This document shows positions 1-10,975 of a stretch of DNA of 64,000 bases, in pieces. Source of the stretch: Antennarius striatus. Taxonomy: Eukaryota > Chordata > Actinopteri > Lophiiformes > Antennariidae. Position numbers and translations under genes: made by a program. The stretch spans positions 16,319,001 to 16,383,000 of the forward strand of contig NC_090782.1 of the NCBI RefSeq assembly GCF_040054535.1, given 5' to 3'. Each line of letters opens with the position of its first letter. Position 1 is the stretch's first letter. The notes beneath the pieces were generated by a model. The model was not told the DNA's origin. It searched no databases and saw nothing but the letters and a program-made list of their open reading frames with translations.

Positions 1-657
1 GCAGCAAGTGCAAAATGCAAGAAAGATGACTGCACTCTATGTACTCACCCACCACAAAAGGGTGGGGTACACTGTCTGGCTACCTGAATGACAAATAATA
101 TGCTGTTCATAATCTGTTCATATTCTGTCAAACTTTTCATGACTATGCAACTCTGTTAGTTACTATCTCATATATCTCAATAACTTTTATGTGTCCCTTA
201 CGGATGTTCTGATGATAATGTTCTGTTTTACAAATAAAATACTTTGATTTTTTTACATTCTGCTTAATTTAAAGGGTCATTCATATAGTCAACAAAACAT
301 GTCAAACATTTACCATTCACAAATAGTTATTTTCCTCGTTCATTCTGTCACGTCTTACTTGAATTGTAACTGTAGTACCCACATCATTTGCAATGGTACT
401 GTGCTATTAAGGACAGCCCGAAGGCTACACACTCACTGCTGTACAGAGCACTGTTGATCTTTATTCAAAACATATTAACATAGATAAAGGAATTATTGCA
501 TAAAGGAATTAAAAGTTTTGTCAAAGTCAGACCAACCTTAGCCTGGGATAACAGTTGAAAATGAGTATAAGTAAGAAAGGCAGGTTCATTACTTACCTTA
601 TACCTATCGAGGTTCAAGTCTTTTTCTTTCTCTTATTCTCTTGTTGTTGTCTCGTCT

Positions 658-660
<3 letters not shown>
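1..660. other. Non-coding, nothing recognised
   Basis: AT-rich sequence with no recognisable exon, RNA gene or transposon end. An AATAAA-like motif near 234 could belong to a transcript that begins outside the window, but nothing upstream of it can be recognised as coding. Confidence 0.4.

Positions 661-728
<68 letters not shown>
661..728. repeat. (TC)n microsatellite
   Basis: An uninterrupted run of TC dinucleotides. Open frames crossing it (Ser-Leu or Arg-Glu repeats) are artefacts of the repeat. Confidence 0.97.
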
Positions 729-732
<4 letters not shown>

Positions 733-929
733 CTTTGTGTGTGTCTGAGTGTGCTGAGAAGTCATATCAGAGCTCTCCTGACACATAGGAGCTTAATATC
801 AGCTTTTATACACTTATGCATATACTTATTTCATACACTTTTAAAAACAAAAATTCTATGACATAAGTTTGATATTTTTCTATCAAAGACGACCAGAGAA
901 GAACTTTAGATTCTGCTGCCCACATACAT

Positions 930-1400
930 CCCTCTGGTAAAGAGGTTGCTGGTTACAACCCTGCAGGTCAGGAGACGCAAGGACTGCTTCCAGACCACAA
1001 ACTGAGATGTAATTGTGGGCTCACAAGGGGAGGTCTTTGACGGGTGTTCTTATAACAAGTGATATGAACTTCTGTGTGGACACGGTGATCCCTGGCAGAA
1101 CAGTCAAGTGAAACTCTATCAATAAACCCTGGGTAACCAAGAAGGTCAAGGCTTTCTTGAGCAGGAAAAAGTAGATGTTCAGACGTGGGAATGAGGACAT
1201 GAGGGAGGCTCAAGAAGAAGTAAAACTCAGCCTGAGGGAGGCCAAAACAGACTGTAGGAGGAAACTGTAGAACCAGCTGGGGCATAACCAGGTGCAGAAT
1301 GTCTTGATAGGTATGAGGACCATCACAGGCTACAGCAGGAAGCGTAGTGGAGGGGAAAACGGAGCAAGGTGATGAACTGAACACCTTTTTATCTAGTTCA
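930..1400 (+). mobile_element. Decayed LINE remnant (Rex1/L2-type, linker between endonuclease and RT)
   Basis: The plus strand, read across several stops and frame changes, gives phrases typical of the segment between endonuclease and reverse transcriptase of teleost jockey-superfamily LINEs. Examples are a proline-tryptophan-valine-threonine-like phrase near 1125, a Glu/Arg-rich helix near 1200-1260, and a 'MRTITGY'-like phrase near 1314-1335. No intact frame remains. It abuts the Rex3-like element at about 1400, so two different LINE fragments are joined here. The family assignment is from remembered family features and is tentative. Confidence 0.45.
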
Positions 1401-1401
1401 G

Positions 1402-2416
1402 TTGCCCAACAACTCCTTGCTCCCAGACTTCCTCCAGCTCCATGGACCTCATCTCTTTCCAGTGAGGGTTGGACTCCGCCAAGGCTGCCCTTTGTCACCA
1501 ATTCTATTCATAACTTTTATGGACAGAATCTCTAGGCGCAGCCAAGGCGTTGAGGGTGTCCGGTTTGGTGGCCTCAGTATCACGTCCCTGCTTTTTGCAG
1601 ACGACGTGGTGCTGTTGGCTTCATCAAGCCGTGATCTCCAACTCTCACTGGAGCGGTTCGCAGCTGAGTGTGAAGCGGTTGGGATGAGAATCAGCACCTC
1701 CAAATCTGAGACCATGGTCCTCAGTCGGAAAAGGGTGGAGTGCCCTCTCCAGGTTGGGGATGAGATCCTGCCCCAAGTGGAGGAGTTCAAGTATCTTGGG
1801 GTCTCGTTCACGATTGAGGGTACAATGGAACGGGAGATCGACAGACGGATCGGTGCAGCGTCTGCAGTGATGCGGACTCTGTATCGATCCGTCGTGGTGA
1901 AGAAGGAGCTGAGCCAAAAGGCAAAGCTCTCGATTTACCGGTCGATCTACGTTCCTGCCCTCACCTATGGTCACGAGCTGTGGGTCGTGACCGAAAGAAC
2001 GAGATCCCGGATACAAGCGGCCGAAATGAGTTTCCTCCGCAGGGTGTCCGGGCTCTCCCTTAGAGATAGGGTGAGAAGTTCGGTCATCCGGGAGGGACTC
2101 AGAGTCGAGCCGCTACTCCTCCGCATCAAGAGGAGCCAGATGAGGTGGCTCGGGCATCTGGTTAGGATGCCTCCTGGACGCCTCCCTGGTGAGGTGTTCC
2201 GGGCACGTCCTACCGGGAGGAGGCCCCAGGGATGACCCAGGACACGCTGGAGAGACTATGTCTCCCGGCTGGCCTGGGAACGCCTTGGGATTCTCCCGGA
2301 GGAGCTGGACGAAGTGGCTAGGGAGAGGGAAGTCTGGGCTTCCCTGCTTAAGCTGCTGCCCCCGCGACCCGACCCCGGATAAGCGGAAGAGAATGGATGG
2401 ATGGATGGATGGATGT
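1402..2416 (+). mobile_element. Rex3-like (RTE clade) LINE, 5'-truncated reverse transcriptase
   Basis: An open frame of 277 codons (1402-2235) covers the second half of a non-LTR reverse transcriptase. It has a QGCPLSP block (about 1480-1500), the catalytic FADD box (about 1594-1605, the YxDD position), a 'KYLGV' block (about 1789-1803), and a C-terminal segment ending in a WLGH box. After a stop at 2235 the element continues to a tail of tandem GATG/ATGG units at 2393-2415, the 3' end expected of fish Rex3/RTE retrotransposons. The 5' half (endonuclease and fingers) is missing, so this is a dead-on-arrival copy. Assignment to Rex3 rather than another RTE subfamily rests on the tail and the RT wording. 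Confidence 0.8.
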
Positions 2417-2637
2417 TAGAATCATGAGGTGGGCTACTCCAATCATGGATTTTGATGAAAAGAGTTGGTGAAGGGTTAATAAGAAGATCAATACAATCAC
2501 TTTAGTTTCATGGTGGCTACAAAGATTGCTTTAAACTATAAAGGTATTTTATTATTTTATTATTTTGTCTACATTTGAATACATTTTGACACAATTACCA
2601 TGTGAATTTATGGGTTTGGACCAAACGTCTTGTGAGG

Positions 2638-2658
2638 TAATAATGACTTATACATTTA
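2638..2658. repeat. Target-site duplication, left copy (RTE insertion)
   Basis: A 21-bp direct repeat that matches 4913-4933 at 20 of 21 positions. It immediately bounds the RTE LINE on its 3' side. Confidence 0.8.
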
Positions 2659-4912
2659 TTCTTTTCCTTTCGGCTTTTCTCTTCAGGGGTCTCCACAGCA
2701 AATCAGTTGCCTCTATCTAACCCTGTCTTCTGCATCCTCTTCTCTCACAGCAACTACCTTCATGTCTTCTTTCACTATATCCATAAACCTCCTCTTTGGT
2801 CTTCGTCTAGGCCTCCTGTCTGGCAGTTCAAAACTCAGCATCCTTCTACCAATATATTCATTATTTCTCCTCTGGACATGTCCAAACCATCTCAGTCCGG
2901 CCTCTGACTTTATCTGACTTTGCACACCTTTCTTTTTAGCTGAAACTCTTCTATCACACATCACACCTGACACTTTTCTCCACACGTTCCACCCTGCCTG
3001 TACACGCTTCTTCACCTCTTTTCCACACTCTCTATTACTCTGGACTGTTGACCCTAAATACTTAAAATCTTCCATCTTCTTGATCTCTTCTCCCTGTAAC
3101 TTCACTCTTCCACTTGGGTCCCTCTCATTCACATACATGTTCTCTGTCTTACTGCGGCTAACCTTCATTCCTCTCCTTTCCGGGACAAACCTCCACCTCT
3201 CTAGCTTCTTCTCCATCTTTTCCCTGCTCTCACTACAGATCACAATGTCATCTGTAAAGATCATAGTCCATGGAGATACCTGTCTAACCTCGTCTGTCAG
3301 CCTGTCCATCACCATAGCAAACAAGAAGAGGCTCAGAGCTGATCCCTGATGCAGTCCCACCTCCACCTTGAACTCCTCTGTCACACCTACAGCACACCTA
3401 ACCACTGTCTTACAGTCCTCATACATCTCCTGTACCGCTCTAACATATTTCTCTGCCACTCCAGACTTCCTCATACAATACCACAGTTCCTCTCTGGGCA
3501 CCCTGTCAAAAGCTTTCTCCAGATCCACAAAAACACAATGCAGCTCCCTCTGGCCTTCTCTGTACTTCTCTATCAACATTTTCGAAGCAAATACTGCATC
3601 TGAAGTACTCCTTTTTGGCATGAAACCATACTGCTGCTCACAAATGCTCACTTCTGCCCTTAGTCTAGCTTCCACTACTCTTTCCCATAACTCCATTGTA
3701 TGGCTCATCAGCTTTATTCCTCTGTAGTTGCCACAACTTTGCCCATCTCCCTTGTTCTTAAAAATGGGCAACAGCACACTTCTCCTCCATTCCAAGATCC
3801 TTTTGAACAAGCCAATCAGAAACTCTACTGCCACCTCTCTTAGACACGTCCATACCTACACAGGTATATCATCAGGACCAAGTGCCTTTCCACCCTTCAT
3901 CCTCTTCACTGCCCTCCTCACTTCATCCTGACTAATCTTTGCTACTTCCTGGTCCACAACAGTCACCTCTTCTAGTCTTTGTTCTCTCTCGTTTTCCTCG
4001 TTCATCAACTCTTCAAAGTACTGTTTCCATCTTTCCATAACACTACTGGCACCTGTCAATACATGTCCATCCCTATCTTTAATCACCCTGACCTGCTGTA
4101 CGTCCTTTCCATCTCTGTCTCTCTGTCTTGCCAACCTGTATAGATCAGTCTGTCCCTCTTTACTGTCCAGCTTAGCATACAAGTCATCATAAGCCCCTTG
4201 TTTGGCCTTTGCTACCTCTACTTTCACCTTACGCTGCATCTCCCTGTACTCCTGTCTACTCTCCTCAGTCCTCTCAGTGTCCCACTTGTTCTTAGCTAAC
4301 CTCTTTCTCTATATATACTCCTATACCTCCTCATTCCACCACCAAGTCTCCTTATCTATTTTCCTTCCAGATGACACACCAAGTACTCTCCTACCTGTCT
4401 CCCTGATCACATTAGCTGTAGTTGTCCAGTCATCTGGAAGTACCTCCTGACCACGCAGAGTCTGTCTTAATTCCTTCCTAAAAGTCATGCAACACTCTTT
4501 CTTTTTCAGCTTCCACCATTTCGTCCACTGCTCTGCCTTTGCCCTCTTCATCTCCCTCACCACCAGAGTCATCCTACACACCACCATCCTATACTGTTTG
4601 GCTACACTCTTGCCTACCAGTACTTTGCAGTTACTGATCTTCAGATTACACCGTCTAAACAAGATGTAGTCTACCTGTGTGCTCCGACCACCACTCTTAT
4701 AGGTCACCCTATGTTCCTGCCTCTTCTGGAATAGGTATTCACTATAGCTGTTTCCACCCTTTTTGCAAAGTCAACTATCATCTGCCCTTCTGTATTCCTC
4801 TCCTGGATACCAGACAAGCCCATCACCTCCTCATCACCTCTTTCCTGCACCGACATGTCCACTGAAGTCTGCACCAATGACAATTCTCTCACTTCTATGC
4901 TCGAATATTGAC
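2659..4912 (-). mobile_element. RTE-type LINE, nearly full RT region, with internal deletion and frame breaks
   Basis: Read on the minus strand from about 4905 down to 2660. It shows the end of an AP-endonuclease domain (VDYILFRRC-like phrase near 4650), a linker ending in a 'GPDDIPV' phrase (near 3860), then the reverse transcriptase. The RT has an 'NYRGIKL' block near 3730, 'FVDLEKAFDRVPREELW' (17 residues) near 3500, 'GLHQGSALS' near 3350, and a catalytic box changed to FTDD. The C-terminal part has lost a block before the WFGH motif (near 2900) and there are several frameshifts, so it cannot be active. It is flanked by a 21-bp near-perfect target-site duplication, which defines one insertion event of about 2.25 kb. 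A shorter sister copy lies at 15555-15819. Confidence 0.88.
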
Positions 4913-4933
4913 TAATAATGACTTCTACATTTA
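4913..4933. repeat. Target-site duplication, right copy (RTE insertion)
   Basis: Partner of 2638-2658, with one mismatch at the thirteenth base. Confidence 0.8.
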
Positions 4934-5111
4934 AACTGCCAAATTCTGCTGTTTGTCAGAGTCATTGAGTTGACATTTGCTTCAAAGTCAAATGAATTAG
5001 GCTGATGAATGAGAAATCAACAAATATATGTTTTTGGCCGTAGCTATCACTGGTGTAGATGCATGAAAACACCATATAAAAGACACTTTACTGAGTAAAA
5101 TTTATACTCAC

Positions 5112-5865
5112 ACTTCCGGAAATCAGAGCATTTGGGTGTTACCAATTTCAGGTATTGATGGATGACTGACTTCACAACCTTCTGAAGAGGTTCTCCATCT
5201 AAAATATCGATGTATAGCTCCAGACAGGGAATATTGGACAGATTCCATATAAAGTTCTTTCTCTGCAACACACTAAGATGGGGGTGTTCAAACTGGAAAA
5301 ACAAAACCATTGCACAGAGAAGCAGTGGACAAAAACAAAGTTTTGGTGATTGTTAATTGTTTTGTTTCCAATTTCGTCATGGGATGCATAACAATCATTC
5401 TGCTGGAGGCAATTCCTGATTTTGGTGTTGGCTCCGTTTTGCCCTGTTTATGCTTGTTATGCCTGGTACGAAATTTATGTGGAGGTGGTTTAATGTGTGA
5501 CTTCACAACCCCCGGCAAACTTAGCTTACCGTCCACGCACTCTTTTCAAAATCACAAATGTGTTTTGAAAAAACACATTTTTACACAGATTTAAATTACG
5601 CCACAAAACAATCTTTAAGTATTGTTTTAAGACTAGAGACTTCAGAGATTTTAACACCAGATTTGTTGAGATTACAAATAAGTAAAACAGAAAAATATAA
5701 CTTATCATTGTTTGTGTTATTATACCTCTTTCAGGGTTATATCCATTTTGACTGCCATCTTGCCGGTTTTTACAGTAAATGTGGTGTTAAAACAGTCTTG
5801 GAAATCATAGTTCCAGTCACATGTCAACAATCGCACCAGGTACTTCTGACATCAGTTGCCACAAT
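5112..5865 (-). pseudogene. Partial hydroxylysine kinase copy (exons 2 and 3)
   Basis: Minus strand. The exon-3-like block (5292-5112) is 181 bp, exactly the length of hykk exon 3 at 14331-14151. It keeps an AG acceptor and GT donor, is fully open, and reads FEHPHLSVLQRKNFIWNLSN in the same phase. The exon-2-like block (5865-5726) is 140 bp against 143 bp in the intact gene. It keeps splice sites and the start of the 'KYLVRLL' block, but has an in-frame TGA where the intact gene has GGA, plus a 2-bp and a 1-bp deletion. No copy of exon 1 or exon 4 was found, and an RTE LINE lies just downstream. This looks like a truncated tandem duplicate rather than a retrocopy, because the intron between the two exons is present. 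A transcript using only exon 3 cannot be excluded. Confidence 0.85.
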
Positions 5866-5879
5866 CTGTCAGTTGGTGA

Positions 5880-6545
5880 AAAAAAAAAAACATTTCTATT
5901 AATATTTTATTACTTTTATTTTTCCCAGAAGCAGACTCTGCATATTAAATAAGTAAACGTGTTTTGTAATGTCATTCTGCTGTCTCAACAGACTTTACAG
6001 AGCTGGTCATTTTTTCTAGGCCATTTGTTTGTTCTGTGGTTTTGTTGGTTGCAACTTCCTTGAAAGACCTGCTGTGTAGATAAGGACATATTAAACCGTA
6101 AGGCTTTGAAGCAACACCCATACTTTAGCAGAGCGCTGTTTACCTCTTCATTTTGAATCACTATTCATACTTGCCCTTTTGACAGGTGCCTTTTCCTTTA
6201 ACATTAGCTCCTTTCCCAATCTCACCATTAGTTAGCTTTCTTTCTTCAGTTAGCCTGTTAACATTCATCTACAGCTGCGCAATGACCGCCCAGCACAACC
6301 CCTGATTTGTCAATACAAATTCGTTACGTCACTGTGTTGATTTTTGACTACGTTGGGTGCGCTTGGGTTATAATACTAATACATTTGTTTTCATATGTTT
6401 GGTATGAAGTCTGATATGCATGTTAACTAACACACTAACCATGAGTGAAAATATAATTTCCCTACGGGGATCATTAAAGTGTACTTCTTCTTCTCCTTCT
6501 GCAATATTCCGATGGTAGGGTAGGAATTGGGCATCAACAACATGA
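5880..6545. other. Non-coding, nothing recognised
   Basis: No exon, RNA gene or clear transposon end was seen. A short stretch near 6450-6500 resembles a common fish dispersed-repeat end ('tccctacggggatcattaaag'-like) but is too short to classify. Confidence 0.35.
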
Positions 6546-6549
6546 AAGC

Positions 6550-6945
6550 ATGGAGCCATTTTGTATCAATGGTTCAGGCTGGTTGTGAAATGGTGTGGGG
6601 GATAATTTCGTGGCGCACTTTTGGGCCCCTTAGTACCAGTCGAGCATTGTTGCAACGCCACAGCCTACCTGAGTATTGCTGCTGACCATGTCTATTCTTT
6701 TATGACCACAGTGTACCCATCTTCAGATGGCTACTTCAGGGAAGGATAAAGTGCCATGTCATAAAGCTCGAGTCATCTCAGGCTGACTTCTTGAACATGA
6801 CTTCACTGTATGCAAATGGTCCCCGCAGTCACCAGATCTCAATCCAATACAGCAATTTGGGATTTGGTGGAATGGGAAATTTGTTATCATGGATGCAAAT
6901 CAATGGATCGACAAATCTGCAGGAACTGTGTGACGCTTGAGCAAG
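6550..6945 (+). mobile_element. Tc1/mariner transposase remnant (C-terminal half)
   Basis: In shifting plus-strand frames the region reads like the C-terminal half of a Tc1-type transposase. There is a 'VWGIISW'-like block (near 6590), 'LGPL' then 'YLSIVADHV'-like wording (near 6625-6690), a 'DGYF..D.APCHKARVI' block (near 6725-6775), and a 'WSPQSPDLNPI..LWDLVE' block (near 6818-6870) that holds the final acidic catalytic position. Multiple frameshifts and stops make it inactive. The inverted repeats were not located. Confidence 0.75.
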
Positions 6946-7093
6946 GCGCCGTCCCCTTTATAAGTTGCTCATTGGCGGTGTACCATGAAGGAGCTCTCCG
7001 CCACTGTACCTCCCCCTCACTTGCATGCCTATAGGCCCCTTGTGTGTGTGTGTGTGTCTGCTACCAACCCGTACACAATACACTGTATATACA

Positions 7094-7542
7094 CCGTATT
7101 GGCCCGAATATAAGATGACCCTGATTATAAGACGACCCCTTCTTTTTCACGACTCAAGTTTGAAAAAAGACTTTTTGAACACCAAATTTAATTTTTATAC
7201 AGAAAATAATTACAGTACATCTGAAACAAATGATTATAACAATATATTCGAGAGAAAAAGCATTTTATTTTGCCTCATTCAAATCATGAAAAAACTGTCT
7301 ATCACATCTTAATATCTGAACATTTAAATATGTAAATAAAGTGCAGTCACATTTGTAAATGAATGGTGAGTGGCACCAACCTTGCTACCATCCAAGGACC
7401 CCACCCACTTTTCTCCAGATTGTCGCTACGTTTCTCCATTTTCTGTTATCTCTTCTTTTTTCTTCTCTGTTTTGTCTTACCGCTATTTTTTTTCAGCCTT
7501 ATTTCAGTGCAGAAACACCGTCTTATATTCAGGCCAATACGG
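7094..7542. mobile_element. MITE with 20-25 bp terminal inverted repeats
   Basis: The left end reads ccgtattggcccgaatataa and the right end is its near-perfect reverse complement (7523-7542), both bordered by TATA-rich sequence. The 449-bp interior is AT-rich without coding potential. This is a non-autonomous DNA transposon. The superfamily cannot be fixed from the sequence alone because the target duplication is ambiguous in the TA-rich flank. Confidence 0.7.
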
Positions 7543-7641
7543 TATATACTGTATGTGCACAACTACTAACCAGTGTGCTACACTGGATTAATAATTTCCC
7601 TACAGGGAACATTACAATAAATTAAAATTGAAATTAAAATA

Positions 7642-8644
7642 CAGTGGACCCTCACTATAACATGGTTAAATTTACACGGATTTGCTGTTTCACAGATTTT
7701 TTTTAATGCAGTTTTTTAATGCTTTTTTTTTTAACAGTGCATTGTGTTCTGCATCCTGATTGGCTAAAGGACTGACAAACGTGAACAGTCTTGGCACCTC
7801 GTCTCTGTACAGCTTGCCAAATTTAAGTTTGCAAATTTACTCCATGACAAAACCCACAATGTCAAAGAAACGTTCTGCATCGGCAAAAGCACCTGACAAC
7901 CCACCCAAAAGGCAAAGAAAGATGCTAAATATAGCAGAAAAAGTTAAACTTCTGGACATGTTGAAGGAAGGTAGAAGCTATGCGGCACCCGGGCGCTATT
8001 ACGGAATAAATGAATCTTCAGTTCGTCGCATAAAGAAGGAAAATAACATAAGGAGGACAGCAGCAATACGTTTTAACATGGATGCAAAAAGGGTTGTAAC
8101 TGTCCGCAACAAGACCATTGTAAGGGTGGTCTCAAATATAATTGAAGGTGGCATGTCTGTTTATAAAAATCTTCTTGTCCAGAAGAAAAAAGAGTGCAAT
8201 TATGTGCAACAATTATCCATAATTAGGTTCTTCTCTCGGAAAAAGACACCTGCATCACAGCCTTCAGCAGAAAAAGACGCTACAGCGGAGCGGAGTGAGG
8301 AAGACGCAAAGTTAGAGGCACAGTGAAAAACGCGTGAATCACACTGTGTCCAACCTCGTACTGACTATTAAAAATATTATTTTACAGTAAAAAATATCGT
8401 AGTTATTTGTTGAAAACGTTTATTTTTTTATTTTATTTTTTAATGCTTGGGCCTGAAAACAGGTTTTGGTCTTTGATTTCATTGTATACGTAGTTCAGTA
8501 TTGTATAATAACTAAAAAATAGATGGACCACTTCACAGATTTCATATTGTATAATAACTAAAAAATAGATGGACCACTTCACAGATTTCACTTAGCACGG
8601 GTACTTTTTGGAATGTAACCCCTGTGTTAAATGACGGTCCACTG
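7642..8644 (+). mobile_element. Tigger/pogo-type DNA transposon, internally deleted
   Basis: The element begins cagtggacc after a TA dinucleotide and ends ggtccactg, giving short imperfect inverted repeats typical of the pogo/Tigger group. It encodes a DNA-binding-only protein (7760-8326). The catalytic DDE domain expected between the DNA-binding part and the C-terminal tail is missing. Near the right end a segment of about 45-50 bp is tandemly duplicated (roughly 8497-8590). The 3' target dinucleotide is AA rather than TA, which I take as a point mutation. Confidence 0.8.
7760..8326 (+). CDS. Tigger-derived N-terminal CENP-B-like HTH protein (DDE domain deleted)
   Basis: A 188-codon open frame, or 155 codons from the more likely internal start at 7859. 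The N-terminal part is basic (KKRSASAKAP..PPKRQRK). It is followed by a psq/CENP-B-type helix-turn-helix reading MLNIAEKVKLLDMLKEG and YYGINESSVRRIKKE, as in Tigger transposases. The frame then runs into a short linker ('TVRNKTIVRV') and directly into a C-terminal tail rich in Lys, Ser and Glu, without the D..D..D catalytic core. Such a product could bind transposon ends but not transpose. It is most likely a by-product of an internal deletion. An open frame of this length leaves domestication possible, but nothing here proves expression. Confidence 0.55.
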   Translation: MAKGLTNVNSLGTSSLYSLPNLSLQIYSMTKPTMSKKRSASAKAPDNPPKRQRKMLNIAEKVKLLDMLKEGRSYAAPGRYYGINESSVRRIKKENNIRRTAAIRFNMDAKRVVTVRNKTIVRVVSNIIEGGMSVYKNLLVQKKKECNYVQQLSIIRFFSRKKTPASQPSAEKDATAERSEEDAKLEAQ

Positions 8645-8866
8645 AATTATAAAAAATGGTGCCCTCTGTCTGCTGAGATGCTGCACCGTCTGGCCCCAGC
8701 TGCTCCGTCCCCCTTCCCTGATTGGTGCGCCGCATGCCTGACACCCTCTGCCCATCTGCACCCTGCAGGATCATCTGCTTCAAAAGCCCTGCCAGAAGTT
8801 CAATTTGCAGCTGTTTGGCTGTTGCTGTGCGCCTCCTGGCTGACTGAATTTGTGATTGTTCTAAGT

Positions 8867-8995
8867 CAGTGGTTCTTAACCTTGTTGGAGGTACCGAACC
8901 CTGCCAGTTTCATATCAGTCACCGAACCCTTTAGTTAAAAAAATAATAATGATAAGATATAAGTACAGTATATGTTTTACTGGTTATTCTCAGGT
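8867..8995 (-). mobile_element. hAT MITE fragment, same family as 23640-24435
   Basis: Begins with the hAT-type terminus cagtggttcttaaccttgtt and continues with 'ggaggtaccgaaccctgcc'. It matches the reverse complement of the right end of the element at 23640-24435 for over 100 bp. The other end was not found, so the copy is truncated. Confidence 0.75.
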
Positions 8996-9683
8996 ACCTA
9001 TCAGCTCCACTTTAGTGAGTCCTCTTTTTGTTCTGTTTATATCTTTATGTCGAGCAACATCCAACAGCCCATTGCTTTGTCAGTTAATCAGCTTTCTGTT
9101 AATAAATAACTTAACCAAATAACCAAATACATCTGGTTTCATGTTCCATTCCACCATGTTCCATTCTATGATCTGTGCACTTGAATGGCCAGAGAAATAT
9201 TTATTTATTTATTTATCATGGACAGTGAGTTGCAAGAATGTGTAAATTTCACTGGGTATGGTTCTAATTTCAACCAATAAGACCATTTCACAATTAGATG
9301 TTTCATCAAACCCTGGATCAATTCGGCCAAAGTTCAAAGCTTTAAGAAATGAATACAGTCATTATTACAGTTCTCAGTTCCAAAACAGAAGACAGATATT
9401 TAAAATTCAACAACAAAAAGAAAGCAAAAGTCTTTTGTGACAAGTTTAAATTTAGAAATTCAAAAGTAGTGAAAATTAACTGTGGGAAATGTTTCTGAAC
9501 ATTAACTTTATACATTGAAAACATGGAAAAAAAATTCAGCAGCATGAATTCAATGTCCACAACATTAATTCAACTACATTTTATGAACAATTATTTATGT
9601 ATCAAAGCAAATATTTGTAAATAATCATTTGACATAGGCAGGCATAACAGCATGTGATTCAAAAATCATCAGCATTCAGTATA

Positions 9684-10339
9684 CAGTGGTACCTCTACTT
9701 ATGAAACTAATTGGTTCTGGAAGAAATTTTGTAAGTCGAAAGTTTCATAAGTAGAGACGCGTTTTTCATGCAAATGCCCTAATCCGTTCCAAGCCCCCCA
9801 AAATTCAGACATAAACTTTTTTTAAAACATAAAAATGCATCAAAACATGTAACAAATACATGTTACAATTAGATTATTACACAATAAATGAGAGTTAAGC
9901 TCGGTTCGGGCTTAATACCCTCGGGCTTGGTTCGGGTCAGGCTGAATTTTTTAGGCCCAATCTTACCTCTATCTTGGAATCCATAGCGAAAACTCAAAAA
10001 ATTAATATATTTGCGTAAAACTATCAGAACATGTCATGGGTCGAAGGCCGAATGACGAGGACCCTGCATAGACACCTATCTAGCGACACACAGAGATCCC
10101 TCTTAGGCAATGGGATGCCAGGATGCCAGGTAATAGCCAATGGTAGAGCAGCTATAAGAATGTCACGTTCAGGAACCTTTGGGAGTTGCAAGTAGCAGCC
10201 CATACTGTATTTTTACCTTTCGTAACTCGAAATTTATTTTGTAACTAGAGGCAATATTTTCCTGTTGAGGCGTTTCGTAAGTAGAAACGCCTGTAGAAAA
10301 TTTCGTATGTAGAGACATTCATAAGTAGAGGTACCACTG
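9684..10339. mobile_element. Mariner-type MITE with 22-bp perfect inverted repeats and TA target sites
   Basis: The left end cagtggtacctctacttatg and the right end cataagtagaggtaccactg are exact inverted repeats, extending to at least 22 bp, bordered on both sides by TA. The interior has no transposase frame. It carries a small foreign fragment (about 9897-9971) related to the hAT MITE at 23400-23552. Perfect termini suggest a relatively recent or conserved family. Confidence 0.88.
9897..9971 (-). mobile_element. Fragment of GGGCCTAAAAAA-type hAT MITE nested in the mariner MITE
   Basis: Ends cttacctcta and reads on the minus strand tagaggtaagattgggccta, matching the left terminus of the element at 23400-23552 and its following GC-rich block. 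Only about 75 bp is present, so it is truncated. Confidence 0.6.
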
Positions 10340-10975
10340 TATTAGTAAAAGTTTCTGAAAATAATTCAATACTACCAGCTGTACCACATGTCTGTAGAGC
10401 CAGAGAGAGGATTGGCGTGATAAATTACAGGACATCTCACAAATTTATTTAGTCTTTATGCAGCAGCAGGCGGGGGACACTCCGCCTCATCACCAAGTTT
10501 GTCAACATTCTCAACACTTTTAACATTTGGATTACTATTGCAAAGTTTAATAATTTTCAACAATTCCATCTGTTTTCAATGGCTCTTATGTAACTTTTTT
10601 TTTTTTTACCAAATCCGCATCACCTCCTGGCTGGGTCAATGCCATCTCAGTGATCTTACATATTAATATATTTATAGCCCTTACAATATTGTTTATTATT
10701 GCTTGATTTTTGTTTTTTTAAATTTTACACTCCCTATATTATTTGTTTATTACTGCAAAGCTTACAAAGGTTCTAAAATATCTTTTATTACTGCGAAACT
10801 TACATTCTTGCTTAAGTATTGTTTGATTATTACTGCAAAACTCTGAAGTTTTTCTTATATCATTAGCACATATGCCAGTAGTACAGGAATGACATCTGTT
10901 CTTGACCTTCTTCCTTCTTTTCCTTCTGCTCTTGAGTGAAAGAATTTGTATTTTTTACGACAATATGCATGACTG

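Noticed and set aside
968-1501. 177-codon minus-strand frame
   Set aside because: Antisense to a LINE remnant, with no recognisable domain.
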